From Roseobacter fucihabitans (GTDB taxonomy: Bacteria > Pseudomonadota > Alphaproteobacteria > Rhodobacterales > Rhodobacteraceae): 64,000 nucleotides of DNA. A program made the translations under genes and the position numbers. The stretch is taken from positions 2,882,501-2,946,500 of the forward strand of contig NZ_CP143423.1 of the NCBI RefSeq assembly GCF_014337925.2. Reading direction: 5' to 3'. A model generated the notes under the pieces. The model ran no database searches. It had not been told where the DNA came from and was given only the letters and a program-made list of their open reading frames with translations. Positions 30,614 through 40,068 of this stretch are shown piece after piece (the first letter of the stretch is position 1; each line of letters opens with the position of its first letter).

Positions 30614-32146
30614 TCACAACGGAATATTGTCGTGTTTCTTCCACGGCATTTGCGACTGCTTGTTACGCAAGGACGCAAAGGCGCGCGCGATGCGTTTGCG
30701 CGTGGTACGTGGCATGATCACCTCATCCACGAACCCGCGCTCGGAGGCCACGAAGGGGTTTGCAAAACGCGTCTCGTAATCGGCCGTATGCTTGGCGATT
30801 TTTTCCGCATCACCCAGATCGGCACGATGGATGATCTCAGTCGCGCCCTTGGCCCCCATGACGGCGACCTCGGCCGTCGGCCAGGCATAATTGAAATCGG
30901 CGCGCAGGTGTTTGGAGGCCATCACCACATAGGCACCGCCGTAGGCTTTGCGCGTTATCACCGTCACCATTGGCACCGTCGCCTCGCCATAAGCAAAGAG
31001 CAGTTTCGCCCCGTGTTTGATCACGCCGCCATATTCCTGGCTGGTGCCCGGCAGGAAACCCGGCACATCCACCAGCGTCAGGATCGGGATCTCAAAGGCA
31101 TCGCAGAACCGCACAAACCGCGCCGCCTTGCGCGAGCTGTCAATGTCCAGACACCCGGCCAACACCATCGGCTGATTGGCCACCACGCCCACCGTCCGCC
31201 CCTCCAGACGGATGAAACCGGTGATGATATTCTTGGCGAACTCCGCCTGAATTTCGTAAAAATCACCCTCATCGCCCAGCTTGAGGATCAATTCCTTCAT
31301 GTCATAGGGCGTGTTGGGGTTTTCCGGCACCAAGGTGTCCAGCGAGGCCTCAACGCGGTTCGGATCATCAAAGAACGGGCGCACGGGCGGTTTTTCGCGG
31401 TTGTTGGAGGGCAGGAAATCCACCAGACGGCGCACCTCTGCCAGTGCCTCCACGTCATTCTCAAAGGCTGCATCGGCCACGGAGCTTTTGCGCGTATGGG
31501 TCGAGGCCCCGCCCAGTTCTTCCGCGCTGACCTGTTCGTTGGTCACGGTCTTGACCACATCGGGACCGGTGACGAACATGTAGGAACTGTCTTTCACCAT
31601 GAAGATGAAATCGGTCATGGCTGGCGAATAGACCGCGCCGCCCGCACAGGGGCCCATGATCACGCTGATCTGTGGCACCACGCCGGAGGCCGTGATGTTG
31701 CGTTGGAAGACATCGCCGTAGCCTGCCAGCGAATCCACGCCTTCCTGAATGCGCGCGCCACCGGAATCGTTGATGCCGATAACCGGCGCACCGTTTTGTA
31801 CGGCCATATCCATGATCTTGCAAATCTTGCGCGCGTGGGTTGCGGAGACCGACCCGCCCAATACAGTAAAATCCTGGCTGAACACATAGACCAGACGCCC
31901 GTTGATGGTGCCCCAGCCCGCAACGACCCCGTCACCCGCAGGCTTTTGCTGCTCCATGCCGAAATCGGTACAGCGATGCGTGACGAACATGTCGAATTCC
32001 TCAAAGCTGCCCTCATCGAGCAGCAATTCAACCCGCTCGCGCGCCGTGAGTTTACCGCGCCCGTGCTGCGCGTCGATCCGCTTTTGACCGCCTCCCATGC
32101 GGGCGGTTTCCCGGCGCTCTTCCAGCTGTTGCAGAATATCTTTCAT
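30614..32146 (-). CDS. pccB: Propionyl-CoA carboxylase, carboxyltransferase beta subunit
   Basis: 510 residues. Carboxyltransferase signatures are clear: [57 protein letters not shown], the acyl-CoA oxyanion region [22 protein letters not shown] and the C-terminal [49 protein letters not shown]. With biotinylated PccA it converts propionyl-CoA to methylmalonyl-CoA. First gene of its chain; the upstream region carries a TTTGCAAA palindrome expected for PccR control. Confidence 0.97.
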   Translation of the reverse strand: MKDILQQLEERRETARMGGGQKRIDAQHGRGKLTARERVELLLDEGSFEEFDMFVTHRCTDFGMEQQKPAGDGVVAGWGTINGRLVYVFSQDFTVLGGSVSATHARKICKIMDMAVQNGAPVIGINDSGGARIQEGVDSLAGYGDVFQRNITASGVVPQISVIMGPCAGGAVYSPAMTDFIFMVKDSSYMFVTGPDVVKTVTNEQVSAEELGGASTHTRKSSVADAAFENDVEALAEVRRLVDFLPSNNREKPPVRPFFDDPNRVEASLDTLVPENPNTPYDMKELILKLGDEGDFYEIQAEFAKNIITGFIRLEGRTVGVVANQPMVLAGCLDIDSSRKAARFVRFCDAFEIPILTLVDVPGFLPGTSQEYGGVIKHGAKLLFAYGEATVPMVTVITRKAYGGAYVVMASKHLRADFNYAWPTAEVAVMGAKGATEIIHRADLGDAEKIAKHTADYETRFANPFVASERGFVDEVIMPRTTRKRIARAFASLRNKQSQMPWKKHDNIPL

Positions 32147-32217
32147 GACGACCCCGTTACGTTGATTGCGCGCACCCTATCGCCAAGTGTCGCTGGATCG
32201 AAGGGGATTTTAGCAAA

Positions 32218-32225
32218 TTTGCAAA
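32218..32225. promoter_or_regulatory. TTTGCAAA palindrome, probable PccR site upstream of pccB
   Basis: A perfect TTTGCAAA lies 72 bases before the pccB ATG; degenerate relatives follow (ATGCAAAT and GCAAACTT within 32251-32270). In Rhodobacter sphaeroides the short-chain fatty acyl-CoA regulator PccR recognises paired TTTGCAAA elements at pccB. Its homologue is encoded at 40069-41469 with the same palindrome in its own leader. Confidence 0.65.
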
Positions 32226-32327
32226 TCTTATTCACAATATCAATTGAATAATGCAAATCAGCAAACTTCATTTTGTGCATAGCAGCTATGCATGGACAAC
32301 AAAAAAGCTCCGGCCTAGGTTTGGTCG

Positions 32328-33557
32328 ATGAAAAAGCCCCCCATCATTCGCTTTCTGGACAGGAAAACACCACCCCATATCGTGACCTTGATCCTATTGG
32401 CCGGGATGTCGGCGATGGTGATGAATATGTTCCTGCCCAGCCTGCCGAACATGACCGCGTATTTCCAGACTGATTACAGCACAATGCAACTTTCCGTTGG
32501 CCTCTACCTGGGTGTCAGCGCAGGCCTGCAAATCCTGATCGGACCGATTTCGGATAAATACGGGCGCCGCCCGGTGATCCTATGGGGGTTGATCATCTTC
32601 ATGGCGGCGACGATCGGGTGCATTTTTGCGCCCACGGCGGAAATCTTTCTCGCCTTCCGCATCAGCCAGGCGGTCATCGCCAGCGCCATGGTGCTGAGCC
32701 GCGCCGCGGTGCGCGATATGTTTGATCAGGATCAGGCCGCCTCGATGATCGGCTATGTCACCATGGGTATGGCCATCGTCCCGATGGTCAGCCCGATGTT
32801 CGGCGGTGTGCTGGATGAGTTTTATGGCTGGCACGCGAATTTCTGGGCGCTGTTCATCCTCGGCGGCCTGACGCTCTGGCTGGCCTGGGCGGATCTTGGC
32901 GAAACCGCAACGAAAAGCGGCAAGTCACTGCTTCAGCAATTTGGTGAGTACCCGGAACTCCTCACATCCCCCCGGTTTTGGGGGTACTCGCTCGCCGCGG
33001 GCTTCTGTTCGGGGGCGTTTTTCGCCTATCTGGGCGGCGGGCCGTTTGTTGGTTCCGTGGTCTTTGGCCTGTCGCCCTTCTGGGTCGGCATCTACTTTGG
33101 CGCACCCGCTTTAGGGTATTTCTTTGGTAATATGTTCACCGGCATGCTCGCGCAACGCGTAGGTCTCAACAAGCTGGTCCTGATTGGCAGCCTGATCAAT
33201 GCGGGGGGCGTATTGCTGTCGCTGATGATCTTTGTCGCAGGCCACGGCAGCGCGTTGAGTTTCTTCGGTTTGATGACCTTTGTGGGTCTGGGCAATGGCC
33301 TGGTGATCCCCAATGCCACCGCCGGCATGTTGTCCGTACGCCCTCATCTTGCGGGGTCGGCCTCTGGTCTGGGCGGGGCCATCATGATCGGTGGCGGTGC
33401 AGCCCTCAGCATTCTGGCCGGTGCCACGCTGAGCGCAGAAACGGGGGCGTTTCCTCTGCTCTATATTATGCTGGCAACTTCTTCGGCCGCAGTGGTGTCA
33501 ATCCTGATGGTGTATCGGCGCGAACGTCGCATCACCATGCAAGCCCCCTTGCGCTAA
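32328..33557 (+). CDS. Bcr/CflA-type multidrug efflux MFS transporter
   Basis: 409 residues with twelve hydrophobic segments. The N-terminal helices include the DHA1/Bcr signature (MNMFLPSLPNMTAYFQTDYSTMQLSVGLYLGVSAGLQILIGPISDKYGRRPVILWG), containing the MFS motif A between helices 2 and 3, and RISQAVIASAMVLSRAAVRDMF in helices 4-5. Bcr/CflA members export bicyclomycin, chloramphenicol or other compounds by proton exchange; the substrate here is unknown. Divergent from pccB, with a shared ~180-bp promoter region. Confidence 0.92.
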   Translation: MKKPPIIRFLDRKTPPHIVTLILLAGMSAMVMNMFLPSLPNMTAYFQTDYSTMQLSVGLYLGVSAGLQILIGPISDKYGRRPVILWGLIIFMAATIGCIFAPTAEIFLAFRISQAVIASAMVLSRAAVRDMFDQDQAASMIGYVTMGMAIVPMVSPMFGGVLDEFYGWHANFWALFILGGLTLWLAWADLGETATKSGKSLLQQFGEYPELLTSPRFWGYSLAAGFCSGAFFAYLGGGPFVGSVVFGLSPFWVGIYFGAPALGYFFGNMFTGMLAQRVGLNKLVLIGSLINAGGVLLSLMIFVAGHGSALSFFGLMTFVGLGNGLVIPNATAGMLSVRPHLAGSASGLGGAIMIGGGAALSILAGATLSAETGAFPLLYIMLATSSAAVVSILMVYRRERRITMQAPLR

Positions 33558-33637
33558 GCTAAATCGCTGGCCTGCCCTTTCCTTTCAAGGAAAACGTTAT
33601 ATTTCTGGCGACCGGCCAGAATAAGCGGCCATCACGG

Positions 33638-35543
33638 TCATTTGCGTTCCTTATCAAGATAGGACTGCGCTTGCGCGCGGCTTTCAAAAATATGGGTGCG
33701 CGCGACGGGGAGCACTTCGCCGATTTTCAACCGCATAAAGGCGGATCCCGAATAACGCGAGACATTGCGGTAAAAATCTTTAGTCAAAACCCGCCACCAT
33801 CTCGGCCCCGTTACTTCCAAGCGCCGCGTCAATGCGCAAAACGTCATAGTTCACAATCACATCGACGGGCTTTCCATAGGCCGCGCAGGTCGCGGCCACA
33901 GCGCCCTTGACGCGGTCGATCTCTGCTTGCGTGCGGATGCGCATCTTCTCGAAATTAAGGAATAATTGCCCCGATTTACTTTCGATCGCAACGCGTTCGA
34001 GCAGATCCAGATGCAACAGGTTCCGGCGCAGATCTATCTCGATGTTACGAAAAATACGCGCATCCATCGGGCGCAGCTCCTCCACGATGGGGTGGTGGTC
34101 CATAAGGGCGAGAATATCGCGTTCCAGATCGATTCCAGGCGCAATTTCGATCAGTTTCAGCCCCTTTTGGGTCAATTCGAACACACAGCGCTCGGTTACA
34201 TACAGAACCGGTTGCCCCAAGCGGGCAGCACGCACGCCAGAAAAGGACACCTGCTCGACATGTTCAAGGAGCTTTCGCGTCTGCCCCTCCTGGCGGATTT
34301 CCACGCCGTCTTCGCTGATCTGCACATCCAACCCCCGCGCCGTGAAGGTGCCCGCAAACACCACCGCGCGCGGTCTGGCTGATGTTGATGAACCCACCCG
34401 CCCCGGCAAGCCGAGGCCCGAACTGCGGCACATTGACGTTGCCCGCCGCATCCGCCTGCGCCAGGCCAAGGCAGGCCATATCAAGACCGCCCCCATCGTA
34501 GAAATCGAACTGGTTGTTCTGCGGGATGACTGCATCGGTGTTGACCGCTGCGCCAAAATCGAGCCCCGAGGCCGGTTGCTCCCCGATCACGCCGGGTCCG
34601 GCCGTCAGCGTCAAATGCTCCAGCAGACCTTCCTCGGCTGCAACCGATGCGACCTCTTCGGGCATGCCGATGCCAAGATTGGCCACACCATTGACCGCCA
34701 ACTCAAAGGCGCACCGCCGTGCGATCACCTTGCGCACATCCAACTGTAGCGTGGGGGTTTCACCGACCGGCGGTCGCATGCGGTTGGTGAAAGCCTGACT
34801 GAAAGCGGTGCTGTAGGTTTGCAGGTGGTTCTCTGGCTTGGCCACAACCACGGCGTCCACAAGAATGCCCGGAATATGCACATCGCGCGGGCCATACGTT
34901 CGACCTGCACGATGACCACGCCACCGGCATTATGCACCGCCATGGCCTGCGCCAGATTGTCGATGGTCGGAGCTTCGCGCTCCATCGTGACATTGCCTGC
35001 CTCATCGGCCGTGGTGCCGCGCAACAAGGCCACTGTCAATTTCTGGGACGGGTAAAACAGGACCTCTTCACCGTTGATCTCCATCAACTCAACTTGGGGC
35101 TCGGTTGAAATATCGTTTATCGCACCACCGCCCTGACGCGGATCGACAAACGTCTCCAAACCTACTTTGGACAACATCCCCGGCTTGCCCGCAGCGATGT
35201 CGCGGTAAAGCTGGCAGATTACGCCTTGCGGCAGGTTCCAGCCTTCGATCTTGCCCTCGGTCGCTAACGTCGCAACCCTCGGGATCAGCCCCAAGTGGCC
35301 GCCCACAACCCGTTTCAACAACCCATCATGGCCCAACCGGTTCAGGCCACGCTCTTTGCCATCGCCCTGCCCTGCGGCAAAGACCAAAGACAGGCCACGC
35401 GGATGTCCTGTTTCGATAAACCGCGCCTCAACCGCCGCCAAAAGCTCATCCGGCACGCCAATGCCGACAAAGCCCGACGTTGTGAGCGTATCGCCATCCT
35501 TGATCAGGGCGGCGGCCTCGGCAGCGGAAACGCGCTTGCCCAC
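33638..35543 (-). pseudogene. Acyl-CoA:acetate/3-ketoacid CoA-transferase (YdiF-like), multiply disrupted
   Basis: The reading continues through four frames in family order. Frame one (from 35543) starts MGKRVSAAEAAALIKDGDTLTTSGFVGIGVPDELL and runs to VVIVQVERMARA near 34895. The second begins RDVHIPGILVDAVVVAKPENHLQTYSTAFSQ and contains the E-x-GxxG-type active region (NGVANLGIGMPEEVASVAAEEG), lost at FINISQTAR near 34375. The third resumes AVVFAGTFTARGLDVQISEDG to GAEMVAGF near 33790. The fourth gives the C-terminus DFYRNVSRYSGSAFMRLKIGE. Lesion one removes several codons as well as the frame, so decay rather than only sequencing error is likely. Intact members activate acetoacetate or short acids with CoA. 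Confidence 0.88.
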
Positions 35544-35557
35544 CTTTATGGCACCAT

Positions 35558-35856
35558 CTAGCCGCCATCAACCGGTGCCGTGGTCCCAGAGGGGTTTTCC
35601 GCCGCATCAGCACAAAAGAACAACGCCCATTGTTTACCGGTCGGGCATGTCTGCTTCCCTTGCGCCGCGGCGCCCACATCGCGTTTGACCGCCTCTTGGG
35701 TCATTCCGCACAAACGGGCGGTGTCGGGATTTTGCGTCGCACCCAAGGGCCCCGGACAGTGGGCGGTGCGACGGACATCGGTCCCCTCAGGCGCGCGCGT
35801 CCCTTAGCCTGTCCCAAGCCGGTGATGACAGCGGTTTTGCCTGTCGGATCCGTCAT
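35558..35856 (-). pseudogene. bdhA: 3-hydroxybutyrate dehydrogenase (SDR) remnant
   Basis: The ATG at 35856, with GAGG upstream, opens MTDPTGKTAVITGLGQ, the first strand and nucleotide loop of a short-chain dehydrogenase. The frame is then lost. The C-terminus reappears on the same strand (NPDTARLCGMTQEAVKRDVGAA...ALFFCADAAENPSGTTAPVDGG), matching the end of D-3-hydroxybutyrate dehydrogenases. Only ~100 of ~255 codons remain, so a large internal deletion removed the catalytic S-Y-K region. It stands just upstream of the disrupted CoA-transferase, a usual ketone-body pairing. Confidence 0.78.
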
Positions 35857-35913
35857 TTTTACGCCCTCAGTGCTGTCGTATCTTATAACTTCGAACAGCT
35901 TGCGCGCCCGCCG

Positions 35914-36423
35914 CTAACCTGCGCCATTTGGACGGGCGGTTGGGCCTTCTTTGTCCACCTGCGGACGCCGTGTGGCCCCCGGATGCATGTCCAGCACATC
36001 ATGCAGCCGTTCCAACAAAGCGTCCAGTTGATCGCGTTCTGTGTCTGAAAATGCGCCCAGCAGCGCAGCTTCAAAGGATAACGCCTCAGGAACGATCCCG
36101 TTGAAAACGTCAAGCCCTGCCTCGGTCAGTTCGATTTCGACCAGGCGATGGTCCTTGTCACAGGTCGTTTTTGCCAGAAAACCTGCCTTTTCGAGCTTGG
36201 TGACAGCACGGCTCACACTCGGTTTTTCCAAATACACGCTGTCATGGATTTCACGCACGGACATCTTTTCGCGGCGTGCAACATGCACCAACACCCGCCA
36301 TTCAGGCGTCGAAAGGCCATATTTTTCACCGTAAACGTTCGAGAGCATCTTGGTGACGCGAGACGAGAGCACCGACAGCTTGTATGGCAAGAAGTCGGAC
36401 AGGGTGAAACCGCCTGAAGCCAT
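35914..36423 (-). CDS. MarR family transcriptional regulator of the homogentisate genes
   Basis: 169 residues from the ATG at 36423 with AGGAG upstream. The winged-helix core is LSNVYGEKYGLSTPEWRVLVHVARREKMSVREIHDSVYLEKPSVSRAVTKLEKAGFLAKTTCDKDHRLVEIELTEAGL, with the wing residues DKDHR. Divergent from hmgA; two near-identical operators lie between them. A role as the pathway's repressor, like HmgR-type regulators, is inferred from position. Confidence 0.88.
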   Translation of the reverse strand: MASGGFTLSDFLPYKLSVLSSRVTKMLSNVYGEKYGLSTPEWRVLVHVARREKMSVREIHDSVYLEKPSVSRAVTKLEKAGFLAKTTCDKDHRLVEIELTEAGLDVFNGIVPEALSFEAALLGAFSDTERDQLDALLERLHDVLDMHPGATRRPQVDKEGPTARPNGAG

Positions 36424-36440
36424 GTAACCCGATCTCCTGT

Positions 36441-36461
36441 ATTTCGTTGCATATGAAATGA
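36441..36461. promoter_or_regulatory. Operator 1, MarR/hmgA intergenic region
   Basis: ATTTCGTTGCATATGAAAT with outer inverted halves TTTC/GAAA. The segment TTTCGTTGCATATGAAATGA (36442-36461) matches 36489-36508 at 16 of 20 positions. It lies 18 bases upstream of the MarR start, placed for autoregulation. Confidence 0.7.
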
Positions 36462-36488
36462 CCTTGACACAGTTTTTCACAAAGGAGT

Positions 36489-36509
36489 ATTCGTTGCAAG
36501 TGAAACGAT
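36489..36509. promoter_or_regulatory. Operator 2, hmgA-proximal
   Basis: ATTCGTTGCAAGTGAAACGA repeats operator 1 with a 47-bp offset, four to five helical turns. It lies about 82 bases before the hmgA ATG, near where its promoter should be. Confidence 0.7.
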
Positions 36510-36590
36510 TTGTCTCGCCTCTGGCAAAGCGCTGCCAATACCTGATACCGGCGGCCAGGACCCAAGTTTCTCAATGCAAGGAGACGCAGG

Positions 36591-37940
36591 ATGAAAGACG
36601 CAGATATCAGCCCCCTGGTTCAAGCTGACGGCACCACAACCACGCCCGGATATATGCCTGGGTTTGGCAATGATTTCGAAACCGAGGCCCTGCCCGGTGC
36701 TCTGCCCCAAGGCATGAACAGCCCGCAGAGATGCAACTATGGTCTTTACGGCGAACAGCTTTCGGGCACCGCCTTCACCGATGTGCGCCCTGAACGGACG
36801 TGGTGTTACCGCATCCGCCCATCGGTCAAACACAGTCACCGCTATGAGAAAATCGAACTGCCATATTTCCGGTCGGCGCCGGACATCCACCCGGATGTGA
36901 CCTCTCTGGGCCAATACCGCTGGGATCCGATCCCGCAGCCGGGTGAACCGCTCACGTGGTTGACGGGCATGCGCACCATGACGACGGCGGGGGATGTGAC
37001 CACCCAGGTGGGTATGGCGAGCCACGTCTATCTGGTGACCGAATCCATGCAGGACGCGTATTTCTACTCTGCCGATAGCGAAATGCTGGTGGTGCCTCAG
37101 GAAGGCCGCCTGCGCTTCGCCACGGAGTTGGGCATCATTGATCTGGAGCCCAAGGAAATCGCCATCATCCCGCGGGGCCTTGTGTACCGGGTCGAATTGC
37201 TTGATGGGCCCGCACGTGGCTTTGTATGTGAGAATTACGGCCAGAAATTCGACCTGCCGGGGCGTGGCCCGATTGGCGCGAACTGCATGGCCAACCCGCG
37301 CGACTTCAAGGCACCCGTGGCCGCGTTTGAGGACCGCGAAGTGCCCTCCACCGTCACCGTGAAATGGTGCGGCCAGTTTCATACCACCAAGATCGCCCAG
37401 AGCCCGCTGGACGTGGTCGCCTGGCACGGCAACTATGCGCCCTATAAATACGATTTGCGCAATTACTGCCCGGTCGGTGCGATCCTGTTTGATCACCCGG
37501 ACCCGTCGATCTTTACCGTGCTGACGGCCCCCTCCGGCCAGCCCGGCACCGCGAATATCGATTTCGTGCTGTTCCGCGAGCGCTGGATGGTGATGGAGGA
37601 TACCTTCCGCCCGCCCTGGTATCACAAGAACATCATGTCCGAGATGATGGGCAATATTTACGGCGAATATGACGCCAAACCACAGGGCTTTATCCCCGGC
37701 GGCGTGAGCCTGCACAACATGATGCTGCCCCATGGGCCGGATCGTGAGGCGTTCGAGAAGGCCTCCAACGCCAATCTTGGCCCTGACAAGCTGGACAACA
37801 CCATGTCCTTCATGTTTGAGACGCGATTCCCGCAGCAATTGACGCAATTCGCGGGCAAGGAGGCGCCGCTTCAGGAAGGTTACATCGACTGCTGGGCGGA
37901 CATCGAGAAGAAATTCGACGGCACACCGGGCAAGAAGTAA
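36591..37940 (+). CDS. hmgA: Homogentisate 1,2-dioxygenase
   Basis: 449 residues, typical. It opens with the family signature [43 protein letters not shown] and has [17 protein letters not shown]. The C-terminal cupin core holds iron ligands in [44 protein letters not shown]. It opens the ring of homogentisate to maleylacetoacetate in tyrosine/phenylalanine degradation. AAGGAG precedes the ATG. First gene of hmgA-maiA-fahA. Confidence 0.97.
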   Translation: MKDADISPLVQADGTTTTPGYMPGFGNDFETEALPGALPQGMNSPQRCNYGLYGEQLSGTAFTDVRPERTWCYRIRPSVKHSHRYEKIELPYFRSAPDIHPDVTSLGQYRWDPIPQPGEPLTWLTGMRTMTTAGDVTTQVGMASHVYLVTESMQDAYFYSADSEMLVVPQEGRLRFATELGIIDLEPKEIAIIPRGLVYRVELLDGPARGFVCENYGQKFDLPGRGPIGANCMANPRDFKAPVAAFEDREVPSTVTVKWCGQFHTTKIAQSPLDVVAWHGNYAPYKYDLRNYCPVGAILFDHPDPSIFTVLTAPSGQPGTANIDFVLFRERWMVMEDTFRPPWYHKNIMSEMMGNIYGEYDAKPQGFIPGGVSLHNMMLPHGPDREAFEKASNANLGPDKLDNTMSFMFETRFPQQLTQFAGKEAPLQEGYIDCWADIEKKFDGTPGKK

Positions 37941-37945
37941 CCGGG

Positions 37946-38576
37946 ATGCTGACGCTCTATTCCTACTGGCGATCCACCATATCCTACCGGGTGCGCGTGG
38001 CGTTGAACCTCAAGGGGCTGTCTTACGAGACGGTCCCGGTGGACCTTGTCGCGGGTGCAAAACGCACACCGGACTATACCGCCAAAAACCCTAGGGCGTG
38101 CCAACGCTGGTGCTGGAGGACGGCACTGTGCTGACGCAATCGCTGGCGACCCTCGACTATCTGGATCATATCGCCCCTGATCCGGCCCTGCTGCCGGAGG
38201 ACCCGGCCCTGCGGGCCAAGGTGCGGGCCGCAGCGCAGGTCATCGCGCTCGACATCTATCCGTTGAATAACTTTAAGGGCGTGAGCCGCCTGAAGTCCGA
38301 ATACGGCTTGACCGCCAATCAAGGTATTGAATGGATGCGCCATTGATGACTGATGGCTTCCACGCTTATCAGGCGCTACTGGCTGATGGCCCCGCCTACA
38401 GTTTCTCGGACACACCGTTGTTTTGCGACATCTGCCTCGTCGCCCAGCTTTATAATGCACATCGCCGGGGCGTTGACATGACGCCCTTCGCCCGCCTGCT
38501 TCAGATCGAAGAACAGGCCCTGAACCTGCCGGCCTTTGACACCGCGCGCCCTGAAAACCAGCCAGACGCCACTTGA
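37946..38576 (+). pseudogene. maiA: Maleylacetoacetate isomerase (zeta-class GST), two frameshifts
   Basis: The product reads in three consecutive frames. MLTLYSYWRSTISYRVRVALNLKGLSYETVPVDL...TAKNP ends at about 38092, where CCTAGGGCG lacks one base compared with the expected CCT-CAG-GGC. The second frame resumes VPTLVLEDGTVLTQSLATLDYLDHIAPDPALLP to GIEWMRH at 38343, where CATTGATGAC lacks a G of the expected CATTGGATGAC. The third gives WMTDGFHAYQALLADGPAYSFSDTPLFCDICLVAQLYNAHR and ends at 38576. Zeta-class GSTs isomerise maleylacetoacetate to fumarylacetoacetate using glutathione. Both lesions are single-base losses, so assembly error remains possible. Confidence 0.9.
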
Positions 38577-38586
38577 AGGATACATC

Positions 38587-39837
38587 ATGACACAGCTCCT
38601 CCGCTCCTGGGTCGAAAGCGCAAATTCGCCCGATACCGACTTCCCACTCAACAACCTGCCTTATGGTGCCTTCCGCATCGGCGGCGGCGACCTGCATGCG
38701 GGTGTCGCGATTGGAGACCGCATCCTTGAGGTGACCGCACTTGAACAGGCCGGTCTGCTTGACTTGCCCGAAAACGGCGTCTTTGCCCGTGGCACATGGA
38801 ACGACTTCATGGCCCTTGGCGAGGGCGTCTGGGCCAGCTTCCGTAACCATCTGACAAAGGCGCTGTCTGAGGGTGCATCGCAGCAATCCGATCTTGAAAC
38901 GCATCTGGTTGCGATGGCCGATGCCACGCTTGAGATGCCCTTCACCGTGACGGAATTCACCGACTTTTACGCAGGCCGCCATCACGCGTTCAATGTCGGT
39001 TCGCTGTTCCGCGATCCGGCCAACGCCCTGCCGCCCAACTGGCTGCATATCCCGATCGGCTACAACGGCCGTGCGTCATCCGTTGTGGTCAGCGGCACCG
39101 ACATCACCCGCCCCATCGGCCAGATGAAATCGCCGGACATGGACATGCCGGTTTTTGAGGCGTCCAAGCGTTTTGATCTGGAACTTGAGATGGGGGCCAT
39201 TGTCGGCACCCCGTCCAAAGGCCGCGTGGGCGTACAAGAAGCCGACGACATGATCTTTGGCTATGTCTTGCTGAACGACTGGTCTGCGCGCGACATTCAG
39301 GCCTGGGAATACCAACCGCTGGGGCCGTTCCAATCCAAAGCGACCGCGACCACTATCAGCCCGTGGATCGTGACCAAAGCTGCCCTTGAGCCGTTCCGTG
39401 CCTCGACCCCGCCGCGCGAAAAGGAGCTGCTGCCTTATCTGACTGAGCCCGGTCCGATGCTATACGACATTGATCTGGAGGTTGGTCTTGCGCCCGAAGG
39501 CAAGAGTGAGACCAACCTGTCGCGCACAAATTACAATGTCATGTATTATTCCGCGGCCCAGCAATTGGCCCATCATACGACAAGCGGCTGCCCGATGCGT
39601 GTGGGCGACCTTCTGGGGTCCGGTACGATTTCCGGGCCCGAAAAGGGCAACCGTGGCAGCTTGCTGGAACTCAGCTGGGCTGGCAAGGAACCCTTGATAC
39701 TGGACACCGGCGAAACCCGGAGTTTCCTGGAGGATGGCGACACCCTCACCCTGCGCGGCAGGGCCATCGGTGACGGATATAAAATCGGGTTTGGTGAGTG
39801 TGCGGGTACGTTGCGACCTGCTCGCGCTCTGGATTGA
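38587..39837 (+). CDS. fahA: Fumarylacetoacetase
   Basis: 416 residues from the ATG at 38587 (GAAGGA upstream). It has the family motif DFYAGRHHAFNVGSLFRDPANALPPNWLHIPIGYNGRASSVVVSGT, with the catalytic His inside, and metal-binding acidic residues in LELEMGAIVG and GYVLLNDWSARDIQAWEYQPLGPFQSK. It hydrolyses fumarylacetoacetate to fumarate and acetoacetate, the final step of the pathway begun by hmgA. Confidence 0.96.
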   Translation: MTQLLRSWVESANSPDTDFPLNNLPYGAFRIGGGDLHAGVAIGDRILEVTALEQAGLLDLPENGVFARGTWNDFMALGEGVWASFRNHLTKALSEGASQQSDLETHLVAMADATLEMPFTVTEFTDFYAGRHHAFNVGSLFRDPANALPPNWLHIPIGYNGRASSVVVSGTDITRPIGQMKSPDMDMPVFEASKRFDLELEMGAIVGTPSKGRVGVQEADDMIFGYVLLNDWSARDIQAWEYQPLGPFQSKATATTISPWIVTKAALEPFRASTPPREKELLPYLTEPGPMLYDIDLEVGLAPEGKSETNLSRTNYNVMYYSAAQQLAHHTTSGCPMRVGDLLGSGTISGPEKGNRGSLLELSWAGKEPLILDTGETRSFLEDGDTLTLRGRAIGDGYKIGFGECAGTLRPARALD

Positions 39838-40005
39838 ACCACCGCCAGGAGGGATATTCCAACTTGATTGCAGCATGCCAATCTGGTCCGTTTTCAACCC
39901 CATGGCCTCAAACCAAATCAATGGACCTCTGATCTTGGTATCACCGTTTTTTTTGAGGTATTAAACCATCTGTTAACCGTCATCATTGCAACTTGCCTCA
40001 AAAGG

Positions 40006-40044
40006 TTTGCAAAGTCGCTGCAAACGAATCTGCATATTTGCAAA
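40006..40044. promoter_or_regulatory. pccR: Two TTTGCAAA palindromes upstream of pccR
   Basis: Perfect TTTGCAAA at 40006-40013 and 40037-40044, centres 31 bp apart (three helical turns), with a partial copy (GCTGCAAA, 40017-40024) between them. They end 24 bases before the regulator's ATG, placed for autorepression. Confidence 0.7.
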
Positions 40045-40068
40045 TTGCCATGAAGGGGTGCCTGCGGG

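Noticed and set aside
30758-30766. TTTGCAAA inside pccB near its 3' end as a PccR site
   Set aside because: It is inside coding sequence far from any promoter; an 8-bp match is likely by chance.
39961-39977. TTAA-N8-TTAACC upstream of pccR as a CtrA box
   Set aside because: The spacing is eight rather than seven bases.
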